From contig REEN01000063.1 in assembly GCA_007695015.1 (NCBI GenBank), positions 1-37,301 on the forward strand: DNA of 37,301 nt, read 5' to 3'. Source of the DNA: Marinilabiliales bacterium. Lineage in GTDB: Bacteria > Bacteroidota > Bacteroidia > Bacteroidales > PUMT01. Of the stretch, positions 8,297-16,371 are shown piece after piece. Every line of letters starts with the position of its first letter. Positions within the stretch are counted from its first letter, which is position 1. The translations under genes were made by a program, and so were the position numbers. Under the pieces are notes generated by a model, which saw only the letters and a program-made list of their open reading frames with translations, was not told the DNA's origin and searched no databases.

Positions 8297-9202
8297 TTAA
8301 ATCAGAAAAACTTGAAGCATCTTGTAAAGAACAAAAACAGGTAAAAATTCGAATGCACAAAAATACAAAATCAAATAGAAAACAGAAAACTCTTTTTTCA
8401 TAACTATTTCAAGCCCCCTCCAAAGCTGCAAAACGTAAAAGACCCCGGCCATAATGATTCCTGAATAGATAAGGGGTACATATGCAGAATCACCGGCATA
8501 GAGCAGACCAATTATAACAGGCAATAACAACAGCCCTAAAATCTTGTTATAGATTGATACACTGTGGAGGTACCTGGCAAATAAAACAGAACGGTCAAAC
8601 AAAAAACCATTTAGCCTTAGCACAGCCGATCTAAGGGCAAAAACAAGAATTAAGAACAACGATACTATTATGAACAACATCGCCGGATGAAGGTCGGGCA
8701 TACCAAAGTTGAAATGATCGGCAATAAAAAGAAGGAAGAGACTACCGTTGATCACGAATATGCTGTGCATCACCATAAATGCATTTTGTGTTGCAGCTCC
8801 TCTCGCATTATAGAGCTTTTCTGCCTCCTTGTAACTTAAGGCGGAGACAAGGACCGGCGTGATGAACTGAACATAAATCAGTTTAACCCAGGTCAGCAGC
8901 AGAAATGACAGTATTACAAGGGCCGGAACCCATAAGGTGCCTTGAAGCATGCCCGATTCAAGCCGCTCATCATGGCCCTTTTCAATATAGTTGATGTAGG
9001 CATCGGCTGAGCGGGACAGGATATCATTTTTTTCAGCAATGAATACAGGCCTTTCATTAAAAGTAGTATCGGCTTCATCTGAATTAACACCAAATACCCC
9101 ACCTTTTAAAACATACTGCCGGGGTACCGCCTCTCCGCCAGATGTCAGGGTGTAGCCGAAGCCATTATTCTGTTGCAGAAGGTTGTCGCTGCCGGTATTC
9201 AT
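8297..9202 (-). CDS. DUF4271 integral membrane protein
   Basis: The 301-residue protein has a soluble N-terminal ~75 residues (GYTLTSGGEAVPRQYVLKGG, NERPVFIAEKNDIL) and then about seven transmembrane segments, starting with LWVPALVILSFLLLTWVKLIYV and ending with a hydrophobic C-terminus. This size, topology and its place directly before hemD and rnpA match the Bacteroidota-specific DUF4271 family, whose function is not established. The FxxR/YN segment EAEKLYNARGAATQNAFMV between the first two membrane helices is typical of the family as I recall it. It is the first gene of the operon and has the best promoter match in the window. Confidence 0.85.
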   Translation of the reverse strand: MNTGSDNLLQQNNGFGYTLTSGGEAVPRQYVLKGGVFGVNSDEADTTFNERPVFIAEKNDILSRSADAYINYIEKGHDERLESGMLQGTLWVPALVILSFLLLTWVKLIYVQFITPVLVSALSYKEAEKLYNARGAATQNAFMVMHSIFVINGSLFLLFIADHFNFGMPDLHPAMLFIIVSLFLILVFALRSAVLRLNGFLFDRSVLFARYLHSVSIYNKILGLLLLPVIIGLLYAGDSAYVPLIYSGIIMAGVFYVLQLWRGLEIVMKKEFSVFYLILYFCAFEFLPVFVLYKMLQVFLI

Positions 9203-9229
9203 CGTTTAATGTCTGCAGTAATTCTGCCG

Positions 9230-9260
9230 CAAAATTACCAAAAAGAGCTTAAAGAACAAT
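9230..9260 (-). promoter_or_regulatory. Putative sigma-ABfr-type promoter of DUF4271-hemD-rnpA-yidD
   Basis: On the minus strand ATTG (9257-9260) lies exactly 19 bp before TAATTTTG (9230-9237). This matches the TTTG-N19-TAnnTTTG promoter of Bacteroidota with one mismatch in the -33 box. The -7 box ends 27 bases before the DUF4271 start. The -33 box abuts the end of deoC. Confidence 0.65.
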
Positions 9261-9263
9261 AAT

Positions 9264-10151
9264 TCAGAAATAGTTGACTTCGTTTGTCTTTCCATGCCCT
9301 GTCTCAAGAAATGCAGAAAGTATGTTGTTGGCCAGCCGGCTGGCACCTATCCTGAAAAGATGCCGGTTCACCCACTCTTCTCCGAGGATGGAGGCGACAA
9401 CCCTGGAATATACAACAGCATCAAAGGGCTCTGCTATTCCTCCGGCAGGCTTTATTCCCACCTTCCTGCCAGTGCGCCTCCAATAATCACGAACTGCATC
9501 GGCCATGACATAGACAGCATTATAGGTAGCGGCAGGGGAAAGTTTTCCTGTCGAAGTTTTAATGAAATCGGCACCTGAATACAAGGCAAGCAGACTGGCA
9601 TTTCTTATATCAGTCATATTTTCAAGAAGTCCGGTTTCAAGTATTACTTTAAGATGAGCACTACCTGCAGCCCGCTTCAACTCAACGATCTCACCGGCCG
9701 CGCCGGCAAAATCGCCGGCAAGAAACCTGCCTGCAGGCATTACAACATCGATCTCGCCGGCGCCTGCTTCCACAGACATCCGGACCTCCATTATCTTTAC
9801 CTGCTCAAAAGTCTGCGATGAGGGAAACCCGCCTGCGACTGACGCTATAGATACGCCTCCAACATTAAGATACTTTCTCGCAACATGCACAAGTGACGGC
9901 CATATACAGATCGCTGCTACCGGCGGAACATCATTGAAATGGAGACTAAACTCATTTACCTTGCGACAAATTTCAATTGTAGTCTCTTCATTATCACCTG
10001 TGTTAAGGCTGGTTAAATCGAGTAATCCAAATATTTTTTTCAGGTAATCTGTAGTAATATACTGACCGGAAGCATCTTTAATACTTTCAACTTCCCTGCC
10101 TATACGTTCATAATCGAGCTCCTTAAGGTGCTGTTCAAATATATTCTGCAT
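9264..10151 (-). CDS. deoC: Deoxyribose-phosphate aldolase
   Basis: The 295-residue TIM-barrel protein has the class I aldolase residues: the Schiff-base lysine Lys198 in DFIKTSTGK, the second lysine Lys234 in VGIKPAGGI, and the acidic EIDVVMPAGRF motif of the proton relay. It cleaves 2-deoxyribose 5-phosphate to glyceraldehyde 3-phosphate and acetaldehyde, in deoxynucleoside catabolism. At 295 residues it belongs to the longer type of DeoC, with an extra N-terminal helical segment (MQNIFEQHLKELDYERIG) compared with the ~220-residue short type. It lies 36 bp downstream of the MFS gene on the same strand and may be read through from it. Confidence 0.95.
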   Translation of the reverse strand: MQNIFEQHLKELDYERIGREVESIKDASGQYITTDYLKKIFGLLDLTSLNTGDNEETTIEICRKVNEFSLHFNDVPPVAAICIWPSLVHVARKYLNVGGVSIASVAGGFPSSQTFEQVKIMEVRMSVEAGAGEIDVVMPAGRFLAGDFAGAAGEIVELKRAAGSAHLKVILETGLLENMTDIRNASLLALYSGADFIKTSTGKLSPAATYNAVYVMADAVRDYWRRTGRKVGIKPAGGIAEPFDAVVYSRVVASILGEEWVNRHLFRIGASRLANNILSAFLETGHGKTNEVNYF

Positions 10152-10187
10152 ATATACTTTTATTAATTAATTAAATAAACCCCTTCC

Positions 10188-11588
10188 CTATTTCTTTAAT
10201 TTAACGTTCCTAACATTACCCCTTGCATATGAGGCGAATATTCCAATAAAACACAGGCCCGTAAAAAACCAGAATACAATTTTTACGCTGCTGAGAAATG
10301 CCCCGGAATTCTCCGCTGTTACAGGTTCACGACCTATGTATAATGCCAGAATGACCATTACTATACCCATGGAGAACATTTGTCCGAGCAATCGCATAGT
10401 GCCCATGGTGCCGGAGGCAATACCATAGTACCTGGAGTTTACAGAGCTCATAATCGCATTGCTGTTGGGTGATGAAAAAAGTCCGAAGCCGATGCCAAGC
10501 AAAACAAGGGTTGCTATTATTGACCCTATGCCCAAACTGCCCGTAAAACCAAGCAGGAACAGTCCCGCCGTGGTAACCGCCATGCCGGCTGTTGCAATAA
10601 GGCGGGGCTCCACACGGTCGGACAACCGGCCGGCAAGAGGAGAAACAACAGCCATAATAACCGGTTGCGAAACCAGGATAATACCTGCCCCGCTCGCAGA
10701 ATACCCTTTTATATACTGCAGATAAAGGCTGAGTATAAATGCCACCGCAAATGTGGCGCTGTAATTTATCAGTGCGGCTGCATTGGACCAGGCAAATACA
10801 GGATTGCCCGAAAAAAGTCTCAGCTGCATAACCGGATACCTGGTATTTATTTCAACGAATACGAATATGACAATCCCGGCAATGCCGGCGCCCAGAAAGG
10901 CAAATCCGGCAATTGCAGGCAGGTTGCCAAGCCCATATATAAGTAAAAACAACGAAATGCCATATATTACAGAGCCCTTAAGATCGAATGGTTCGCCTGC
11001 TGCACCAATCCATTCACCCCTTATCCTGCTAACGAGGAAATATACACCAGTAATACCTGCCAGGGTAGTAAAAATGAATATGCTCCTCCATCCGAACTGT
11101 TCGGTCAGGATACCACCGGCAAACGGTCCTGCTGAAAGGCCAACATATACAGCAGCAATTGTAAGTCCGAATGCCCTGCCCCTCTCTTCAGCAGGGAAAA
11201 CGGATGTGACTATGGCAACGCCTGTTGCAAACATCATGGCGCTTCCAATACCCTGAATGACCCTGACAAATAAAAGTACCCCTATTCCCGGCGATATCGC
11301 CGAACCCAGGGAAGCCACGGTAAAAATGACCATCCCCCAGAGAAAGATCATCCTCCTTCCATATATGTCGGCAATGCGTCCAAAAGGAACAAGAAACACT
11401 GCACTTGAAAGAAGATATGCCGTTGGTATCCAGCCAAGTAAAAGCGTGTCTGCATCGAACTCCCTGCCAATGGAGGGAAGAGCAAGGTTGAGCGCTGATC
11501 CCATAAAGGGGGTAAGGAAAGCGGAGATAACAGCTGCAAGCAGAATGGCGTTTTTGGATGACCCTTGATTATCAGAATTTCTGTCCAT
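10188..11588 (-). CDS. MFS transporter, DHA2 (14-TM) drug:H+ antiporter type
   Basis: The 466-residue hydrophobic protein has MFS motif A between helices 2 and 3 (GRIADIYGRRMIF), the FVRVIQGIGSAMMFA helix 4, and the antiporter motif C in helix 5 (GLSAGPFAGGIL). Its length and the ~14 hydrophobic stretches fit the EmrB/QacA DHA2 group rather than 12-TM DHA1. Such proteins export toxic organic compounds using the proton gradient. The substrate cannot be predicted. No EmrA-type membrane-fusion partner or regulator is adjacent; it sits 21 bp downstream of dtd, probably in one transcript. Confidence 0.93.
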   Translation of the reverse strand: MDRNSDNQGSSKNAILLAAVISAFLTPFMGSALNLALPSIGREFDADTLLLGWIPTAYLLSSAVFLVPFGRIADIYGRRMIFLWGMVIFTVASLGSAISPGIGVLLFVRVIQGIGSAMMFATGVAIVTSVFPAEERGRAFGLTIAAVYVGLSAGPFAGGILTEQFGWRSIFIFTTLAGITGVYFLVSRIRGEWIGAAGEPFDLKGSVIYGISLFLLIYGLGNLPAIAGFAFLGAGIAGIVIFVFVEINTRYPVMQLRLFSGNPVFAWSNAAALINYSATFAVAFILSLYLQYIKGYSASGAGIILVSQPVIMAVVSPLAGRLSDRVEPRLIATAGMAVTTAGLFLLGFTGSLGIGSIIATLVLLGIGFGLFSSPNSNAIMSSVNSRYYGIASGTMGTMRLLGQMFSMGIVMVILALYIGREPVTAENSGAFLSSVKIVFWFFTGLCFIGIFASYARGNVRNVKLKK

Positions 11589-11609
11589 TTGGTATAGCCG
11601 ATCCTTTTA

Positions 11610-12062
11610 TTACTCCCTGTTTTTGGTATCAATAATGATGGTAACGGGTCCGCTGTTGACAAGTCTGATCTCCATCATGGCTCCAAAATCGCCGGTCATG
11701 ATCTCTTTGCCTGTTTCTGTGCGAATGCTCCTGATAAATGATTGGTATAGCGGAACAGCTGTTTCGGGGGGTGCAGCACGAATATATGATGGCCTGTTGC
11801 CCTTTTTTGTCTTTGCATGAAGAGTGAACTGGCTGATGACCATTACCTCTCCCCCAGCCTGGTTGATATCCAAATTCATGACACCCTGTTCATCATCAAA
11901 TATCCTGAGCGAGGCTGCTTTTTTCGCAAGCCATTTGGCATCTTCTTCTCCGTCTTCACGTTCTACTCCAAGTAATATCAACAATCCCTCACCTATTGAA
12001 GTCTTTATAGTATCATCTATACTTACCGAGGCTTCTTTCACCCTCTGAATAACTGCTCTCAT
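11610..12062 (-). CDS. dtd: D-aminoacyl-tRNA deacylase
   Basis: The 150-residue protein matches DTD along its length: MRAVIQRVKEASVSID at the start, GLLILLGVEREDGEEDAKWLA, the catalytic-region motif SQFTLHA, and the C-terminal NSGPVTIIID containing the Gly-cisPro element that excludes L-amino acids. It hydrolyses D-aminoacyl-tRNAs (and Gly-tRNAAla), recycling tRNA. It is the first gene of a likely dtd-MFS-deoC transcript and diverges from the S9 peptidase gene across a 114-bp gap. Confidence 0.97.
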   Translation of the reverse strand: MRAVIQRVKEASVSIDDTIKTSIGEGLLILLGVEREDGEEDAKWLAKKAASLRIFDDEQGVMNLDINQAGGEVMVISQFTLHAKTKKGNRPSYIRAAPPETAVPLYQSFIRSIRTETGKEIMTGDFGAMMEIRLVNSGPVTIIIDTKNRE

Positions 12063-12176
12063 GAAAACTGGTTTTTATGCTCTGCCATAAGCAGGAGCGG
12101 CAGCCAAATTAGCAAAAATTATTAACTTCGTGTTCTGACTGTAAGTACCCGTTTTAATAACCCATAAACCAGTATC

Positions 12177-14771
12177 ATGCAAAAAATCATTCTTTCATTT
12201 CTGGTGCTTGTCATTCCCCTTGTTTCCAGTGCCGGCAGCATCCCGTTAACCTCATGGCTCATGGTTCAGGGGCCTGATCCTGAACTTCCGGCCTTCTCCG
12301 GCACAGAGAACATGGAGGGTAAAACCTTCGGGCATAATGAGCTTTTCAGTTTTAATCCACGTGATTTAAATGATCATTATCCTCAATACAACAAGGTGTT
12401 CATTGGTGAAGGACCCTCCGCAAAAAGATGGACAACAGGCCATGCAAACGACACCGGTTTTGTAGAGGCGGGAGTGCCCGGTACAGGCAGTGCATCGAAT
12501 GCGTGGCTTGCAACCTACATCACTGTTGATCGATGGATGAAAGCGGAGCTGGAAATCCACAGCAGGCAGATGATGGAAGTATACCTTAACGGTAACCGAC
12601 TGGGCTCCAAGAACACCCGTCAGAAACCGGATGCTGACCCTGCTAAATGGACTTCAGAGGTTGAGCTTACAAACGGTAAACACCTGCTGTTAATCAGAAC
12701 ATCCATTGCCGGTGATGATGAAAGTCCCTGGCTGTTGAGCGCCCGGGTCAACCTGCCTGAATATGCTCAGGAAAATGATCTTTACACTGACCTTACCCCC
12801 GGGCAGGGCAAAACCCTCAGCCACCTGCTTGACGGAGTAAAGACAGGCGGAGCGGCTATTTCATCCGGGGGGAAGTATTACACCATCAGCTTCAGCAGAA
12901 CACTGCCGCCCTCCGACAGGTCGGAAAGGTGGACGGAGGTGAGAAGGGTCGGTGACGGACAAATGATGCACTCCTTCAGACATGCCAGTGTATCGTCATT
13001 TACCTGGACACCTGATGACAATATCATCTCGTATCGCACCAGCCGCGACGGAAAATCAACCATCTGGACCCACAACCTGGAAAGCGGTGAAATTATTCCG
13101 GTACTCGAAGATGTTGAAAATATGGGTTCGTTTTCATGGACCCCATGCGGTAATTATATCGTTTACAGCATCCGTGAGGAGGGTCCGGAAGAGGAAGGCA
13201 GCACAAAAAGAATTATCGGTATGCAGGACAGGATCCCCGGTTTCCGCAACCGTAATTTTCTCCACAGGGTTAATGTCTCCACAGGCATAAGGGAGCGGCT
13301 CACACACGGGTTCCTGACAACATCACTCCACGATATCAGTCCCTGTGGGAAATTGATCCTTTTCAGCCAGAGCCGTCCCGACTACCTGGAAAGGCCCTAT
13401 TCAAAGCAGGACGTATTTATAATGGAAATGGATACACGCGAAACCGATACAATACTGCACAACAAAAGGTGGGCGGTATCGGGTAGTTTTTCGCCTGACG
13501 GCAGAAAGATACTGTTCACGGGCGGACCTTCGGCTTTCGGGGGACTGGGTGAGAGCATCCCTGAAGGTATGATCGCAAACAACTATGATACCCAGGCATA
13601 TATATACGACATTGAAAGTGGTGAAACCGATCCCATTACCAGGGAATTTGATCCGTCGGTTTCGCAGGCTCTCTGGAACAAAGCCGACAACAATATTTAC
13701 CTGGTTGCCGGTGAAGAGGATTTTTTAAGGCTCTTCAGGTACAACACCCGTAACCGCAGGTTCCAGGTGATCGAGACAGGTGAAGACATTATAAGCGGGC
13801 TGAGAGTGGCCGATAACCAGCCCCTTGCCGTATATTCCGGCTCGGGCATGTCATCGCCTCCGAAGGTATCAATTCTTGACCTTCGCAATGGCAGATACCG
13901 TGAGCTTGAGAATACCGACAACCATAATTTCAGAAATGTTGTTTTTGGAAACAGCCTTGAATGGGACTTCCATAACAGCCAGGGAGCAAGGATCCCGGGC
14001 AGGGTATATCTGCCGCCCGGTTTTGATGAATCCAAAAAATACCCGCTGATAGTATATTATTACGGCGGCACCACCCCAGTTTCCAGAAGTTTCGGAGGGC
14101 GTTACCCCTTCAACATGTACGCGGCCTCCGGCTATGTGGTTTATGTGCTGCAACCATCCGGAGCTATCGGGTTCGGACAGGAATTCTCGGCTCTGCATGT
14201 GAACAACTGGGGCATAACGGTTGCAGACGAGATAATTGACGGAACACGCAGGTTCCTGGATGCCCACCCTTTTATCGATCCTGAAAGGGTCGGTTGCATG
14301 GGAGCCTCCTACGGGGGGTTCATGACCATGCTGCTCACAACACGCACCGATATTTTCGCTGCGGCCATATCACACGCCGGGATCAGCTCCATCTCCAGCT
14401 ACTGGGGAGAGGGATACTGGGGTTACGGTTACAGCGCCGAGGCAAGTGCGGAAAGCTTCCCCTGGAACAACAGGGAGCTTTATGTTGACCAGAGTCCACT
14501 GTTCTCGGCCGACAGGATAAATACCCCGCTGCTTCTTATAACCGGCGATCAGGACACCAATGTTCCGCCGGGAGAAAGCATACAGCTCTATGTCGCCCTC
14601 AGGCTGCTCGGCAGGCCGGTTGAACTGGTCAAGGTAGAAGGTGAGGACCACCATATACTAACCTACACGAAAAGAATTGAGTGGAGCAATACCAAGATGG
14701 CCTGGTTTGACAAATGGCTGAAGAATCAGTCCGAATGGTGGGAGAACCTCTACCCGGAAAAGAACCTTTAG
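12177..14771 (+). CDS. Secreted S9 family (prolyl oligopeptidase-like) peptidase
   Basis: The 864-residue protein has a signal peptide (MQKIILSFLVLVIPLVSSAG). Residues ~20-215 form a beta-rich N-terminal region. A TolB/PD40-type beta-propeller follows (~220-590), with repeats such as SFTWTPDDNIISYRTSRDGKS, GSFSWTPCGNYIVYS and GSFSPDGRKILFTGG. The C-terminal alpha/beta hydrolase domain has the S9 nucleophile motif GASYGGF (Ser711), Asp793 in GDQDTNVPPG and His825 in EGEDHHI, so it should be active. Such enzymes trim oligopeptides in the periplasm. It is the first of three envelope peptidase genes in a row; the extra N-terminal region is unusual for short S9C members. Confidence 0.93.
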   Translation: MQKIILSFLVLVIPLVSSAGSIPLTSWLMVQGPDPELPAFSGTENMEGKTFGHNELFSFNPRDLNDHYPQYNKVFIGEGPSAKRWTTGHANDTGFVEAGVPGTGSASNAWLATYITVDRWMKAELEIHSRQMMEVYLNGNRLGSKNTRQKPDADPAKWTSEVELTNGKHLLLIRTSIAGDDESPWLLSARVNLPEYAQENDLYTDLTPGQGKTLSHLLDGVKTGGAAISSGGKYYTISFSRTLPPSDRSERWTEVRRVGDGQMMHSFRHASVSSFTWTPDDNIISYRTSRDGKSTIWTHNLESGEIIPVLEDVENMGSFSWTPCGNYIVYSIREEGPEEEGSTKRIIGMQDRIPGFRNRNFLHRVNVSTGIRERLTHGFLTTSLHDISPCGKLILFSQSRPDYLERPYSKQDVFIMEMDTRETDTILHNKRWAVSGSFSPDGRKILFTGGPSAFGGLGESIPEGMIANNYDTQAYIYDIESGETDPITREFDPSVSQALWNKADNNIYLVAGEEDFLRLFRYNTRNRRFQVIETGEDIISGLRVADNQPLAVYSGSGMSSPPKVSILDLRNGRYRELENTDNHNFRNVVFGNSLEWDFHNSQGARIPGRVYLPPGFDESKKYPLIVYYYGGTTPVSRSFGGRYPFNMYAASGYVVYVLQPSGAIGFGQEFSALHVNNWGITVADEIIDGTRRFLDAHPFIDPERVGCMGASYGGFMTMLLTTRTDIFAAAISHAGISSISSYWGEGYWGYGYSAEASAESFPWNNRELYVDQSPLFSADRINTPLLLITGDQDTNVPPGESIQLYVALRLLGRPVELVKVEGEDHHILTYTKRIEWSNTKMAWFDKWLKNQSEWWENLYPEKNL

Positions 14772-14886
14772 ATCATTTCCGGGACAAATTTCTGGTACCG
14801 GGAGGACTGTTACATTCCGGTAACCGGTATGCCTGATTGCAAATAGCCGGTACTGGCGTGGTCATCAAAAAACTTTAAAAAAATAA

Positions 14887-14894
14887 TATTTTTG
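14887..14894 (+). promoter_or_regulatory. Putative -7 element (TATTTTTG) upstream of the M16 genes
   Basis: TATTTTTG matches TAnnTTTG exactly in a very AT-rich 80-bp stretch 60 bases before the M16 start. No good -33 box is seen at 19 bp, so the site is tentative. Confidence 0.4.
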
Positions 14895-14954
14895 TGTCTT
14901 TCGTATTTTTATTTTTTATTACCTTTAATCAATTTTGAATTAATCTAAAAAAAT

Positions 14955-16274
14955 ATGAGAAGTTTATTTTTAACATGCCTTCTGTGGCTGGCATCACTGT
15001 TGCCGGTTATAAGCCAGGCCGTGCAGATCGATTTCGTTGAGTACACCCTTGACAACGGACTACACGTGATCCTGCACCAGGACAACTCCACACCCGTGGT
15101 GGTAACCAACATCATGTACCACGTGGGTTCAAAGAATGAAAATCCAAACCGGACAGGGTTTGCCCATTTCTTTGAGCATCTGATGTTCGAGGGGACCAAA
15201 CATATTCCCCGCGGAGAGTTTACCGAATACGTTGAACGGGCGGGAGGTTCTCTTAACGCCTATACCAGTAATGACGTAACCAACTACTTCGTCCTGCTCC
15301 CCTCAAACCAGCTTGAACTTGGGTTATGGCTGGAATCGGAAAGGCTGATGCATGCCGTTGTCGACTCGGTCGGCATAGCAACACAGAAAGATGTTGTGAT
15401 AGAGGAGAAAAAACAGATGTATGACAACCGGCCGTATGGTACAATCCTTTTAGAGACACTGAAAAGAGCCTATTCCGTCCATCCCTACCGATGGGCGCCC
15501 ATCGGTGATGAAACCCATATAAGGGATGCTGAGGATCATGAATTCGAGGCATTCCACGAAATGTTCTATGTGCCGAACAATGCCGTTCTGGTGATTGCAG
15601 GCGACATCGATATCGATGAGACGAAACAGCTGATTGAGGCATACTTCGGGGAGATACCTTCAGGAAAACATGATATTTACAGGCCTTCTGCGGTTGAGCC
15701 AAGGAGAAACAGGGAAATTCGCGATACCATTTTTGACAACATCCAGCTGCCACTGGTGCTGCAGGCCTACAATATCCCGGCCAGGGGAACAGAAGAGTTC
15801 TACGCGGCAGATATGCTGGCGGCACTGCTGTCGCGCGGACAAAGTTCGCGCCTGCACCAGAGACTGGTCGATGAGCAGCGCGTGGCCCTGCAGGTATCGG
15901 CACAATCACTTGCCCTTGAAGATCCCGGACTTTCACTTATACTTGCATTCCCAAACATGGGCACCGACCCCAAAGTGCTTGAGGACGCAATAAACACTGA
16001 GCTTGAAAAGGTGAGGACCGAGCTGATCTCAGAGTTTGAGATGGAAAAGCTCAGAAACCAGATTGAGAGCCAGTTTGTAAACTCAAACACAACCATGGCA
16101 GCCAGGGCCAACAGTCTTGCCACCTACCATACCATACTGGGTGATGCCGGCAGGATCAATACCGAAATTGAACGCTATATGGAAGTTACCCGCGAAGACA
16201 TACTTGCCGCGGCGCAGAGGTATTTCACCGAAGAAAACAGGGTGGTACTCTATTACCTGCCCAAACAGAACTGA
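14955..16274 (+). CDS. M16 family zinc metallopeptidase, catalytic subunit
   Basis: The 439-residue protein has a signal peptide (SLFLTCLLWLASLLPVISQA) and the inverted zinc motif HFFEH (His71, Glu74, His75), with the third ligand likely Glu151 in VVIEEKKQM. The length equals a single M16B unit of two homologous halves. The C-terminal half has GQSSRLHQRLVDEQRVALQ, where the conserved Tyr that normally accompanies Arg (…LAYS…) is replaced by Leu. The next gene has the opposite pattern, suggesting that the two form a heterodimer acting on peptides in the periplasm. The spacing to it is 97 bp. Confidence 0.94.
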   Translation: MRSLFLTCLLWLASLLPVISQAVQIDFVEYTLDNGLHVILHQDNSTPVVVTNIMYHVGSKNENPNRTGFAHFFEHLMFEGTKHIPRGEFTEYVERAGGSLNAYTSNDVTNYFVLLPSNQLELGLWLESERLMHAVVDSVGIATQKDVVIEEKKQMYDNRPYGTILLETLKRAYSVHPYRWAPIGDETHIRDAEDHEFEAFHEMFYVPNNAVLVIAGDIDIDETKQLIEAYFGEIPSGKHDIYRPSAVEPRRNREIRDTIFDNIQLPLVLQAYNIPARGTEEFYAADMLAALLSRGQSSRLHQRLVDEQRVALQVSAQSLALEDPGLSLILAFPNMGTDPKVLEDAINTELEKVRTELISEFEMEKLRNQIESQFVNSNTTMAARANSLATYHTILGDAGRINTEIERYMEVTREDILAAAQRYFTEENRVVLYYLPKQN

Positions 16275-16371
16275 TCAGCCAGGAGGAAACCGGGGCCTGG
16301 CAGATCTATGGGCAGCACTCCGGCAGTCTTTAACCGTTAACAAATCAAAACAAAAAACTAAACCTACTGAA

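Noticed and set aside
15253-15936. 227-codon open frame antisense to the first M16 gene
   Set aside because: It is a composition-driven shadow of a clear peptidase gene, with no recognisable motif.
16117-16371. In-frame upstream extension of the second M16 gene into the first one
   Set aside because: It lacks protein-like character and would bury the signal peptide that starts at the ATG at 16372.
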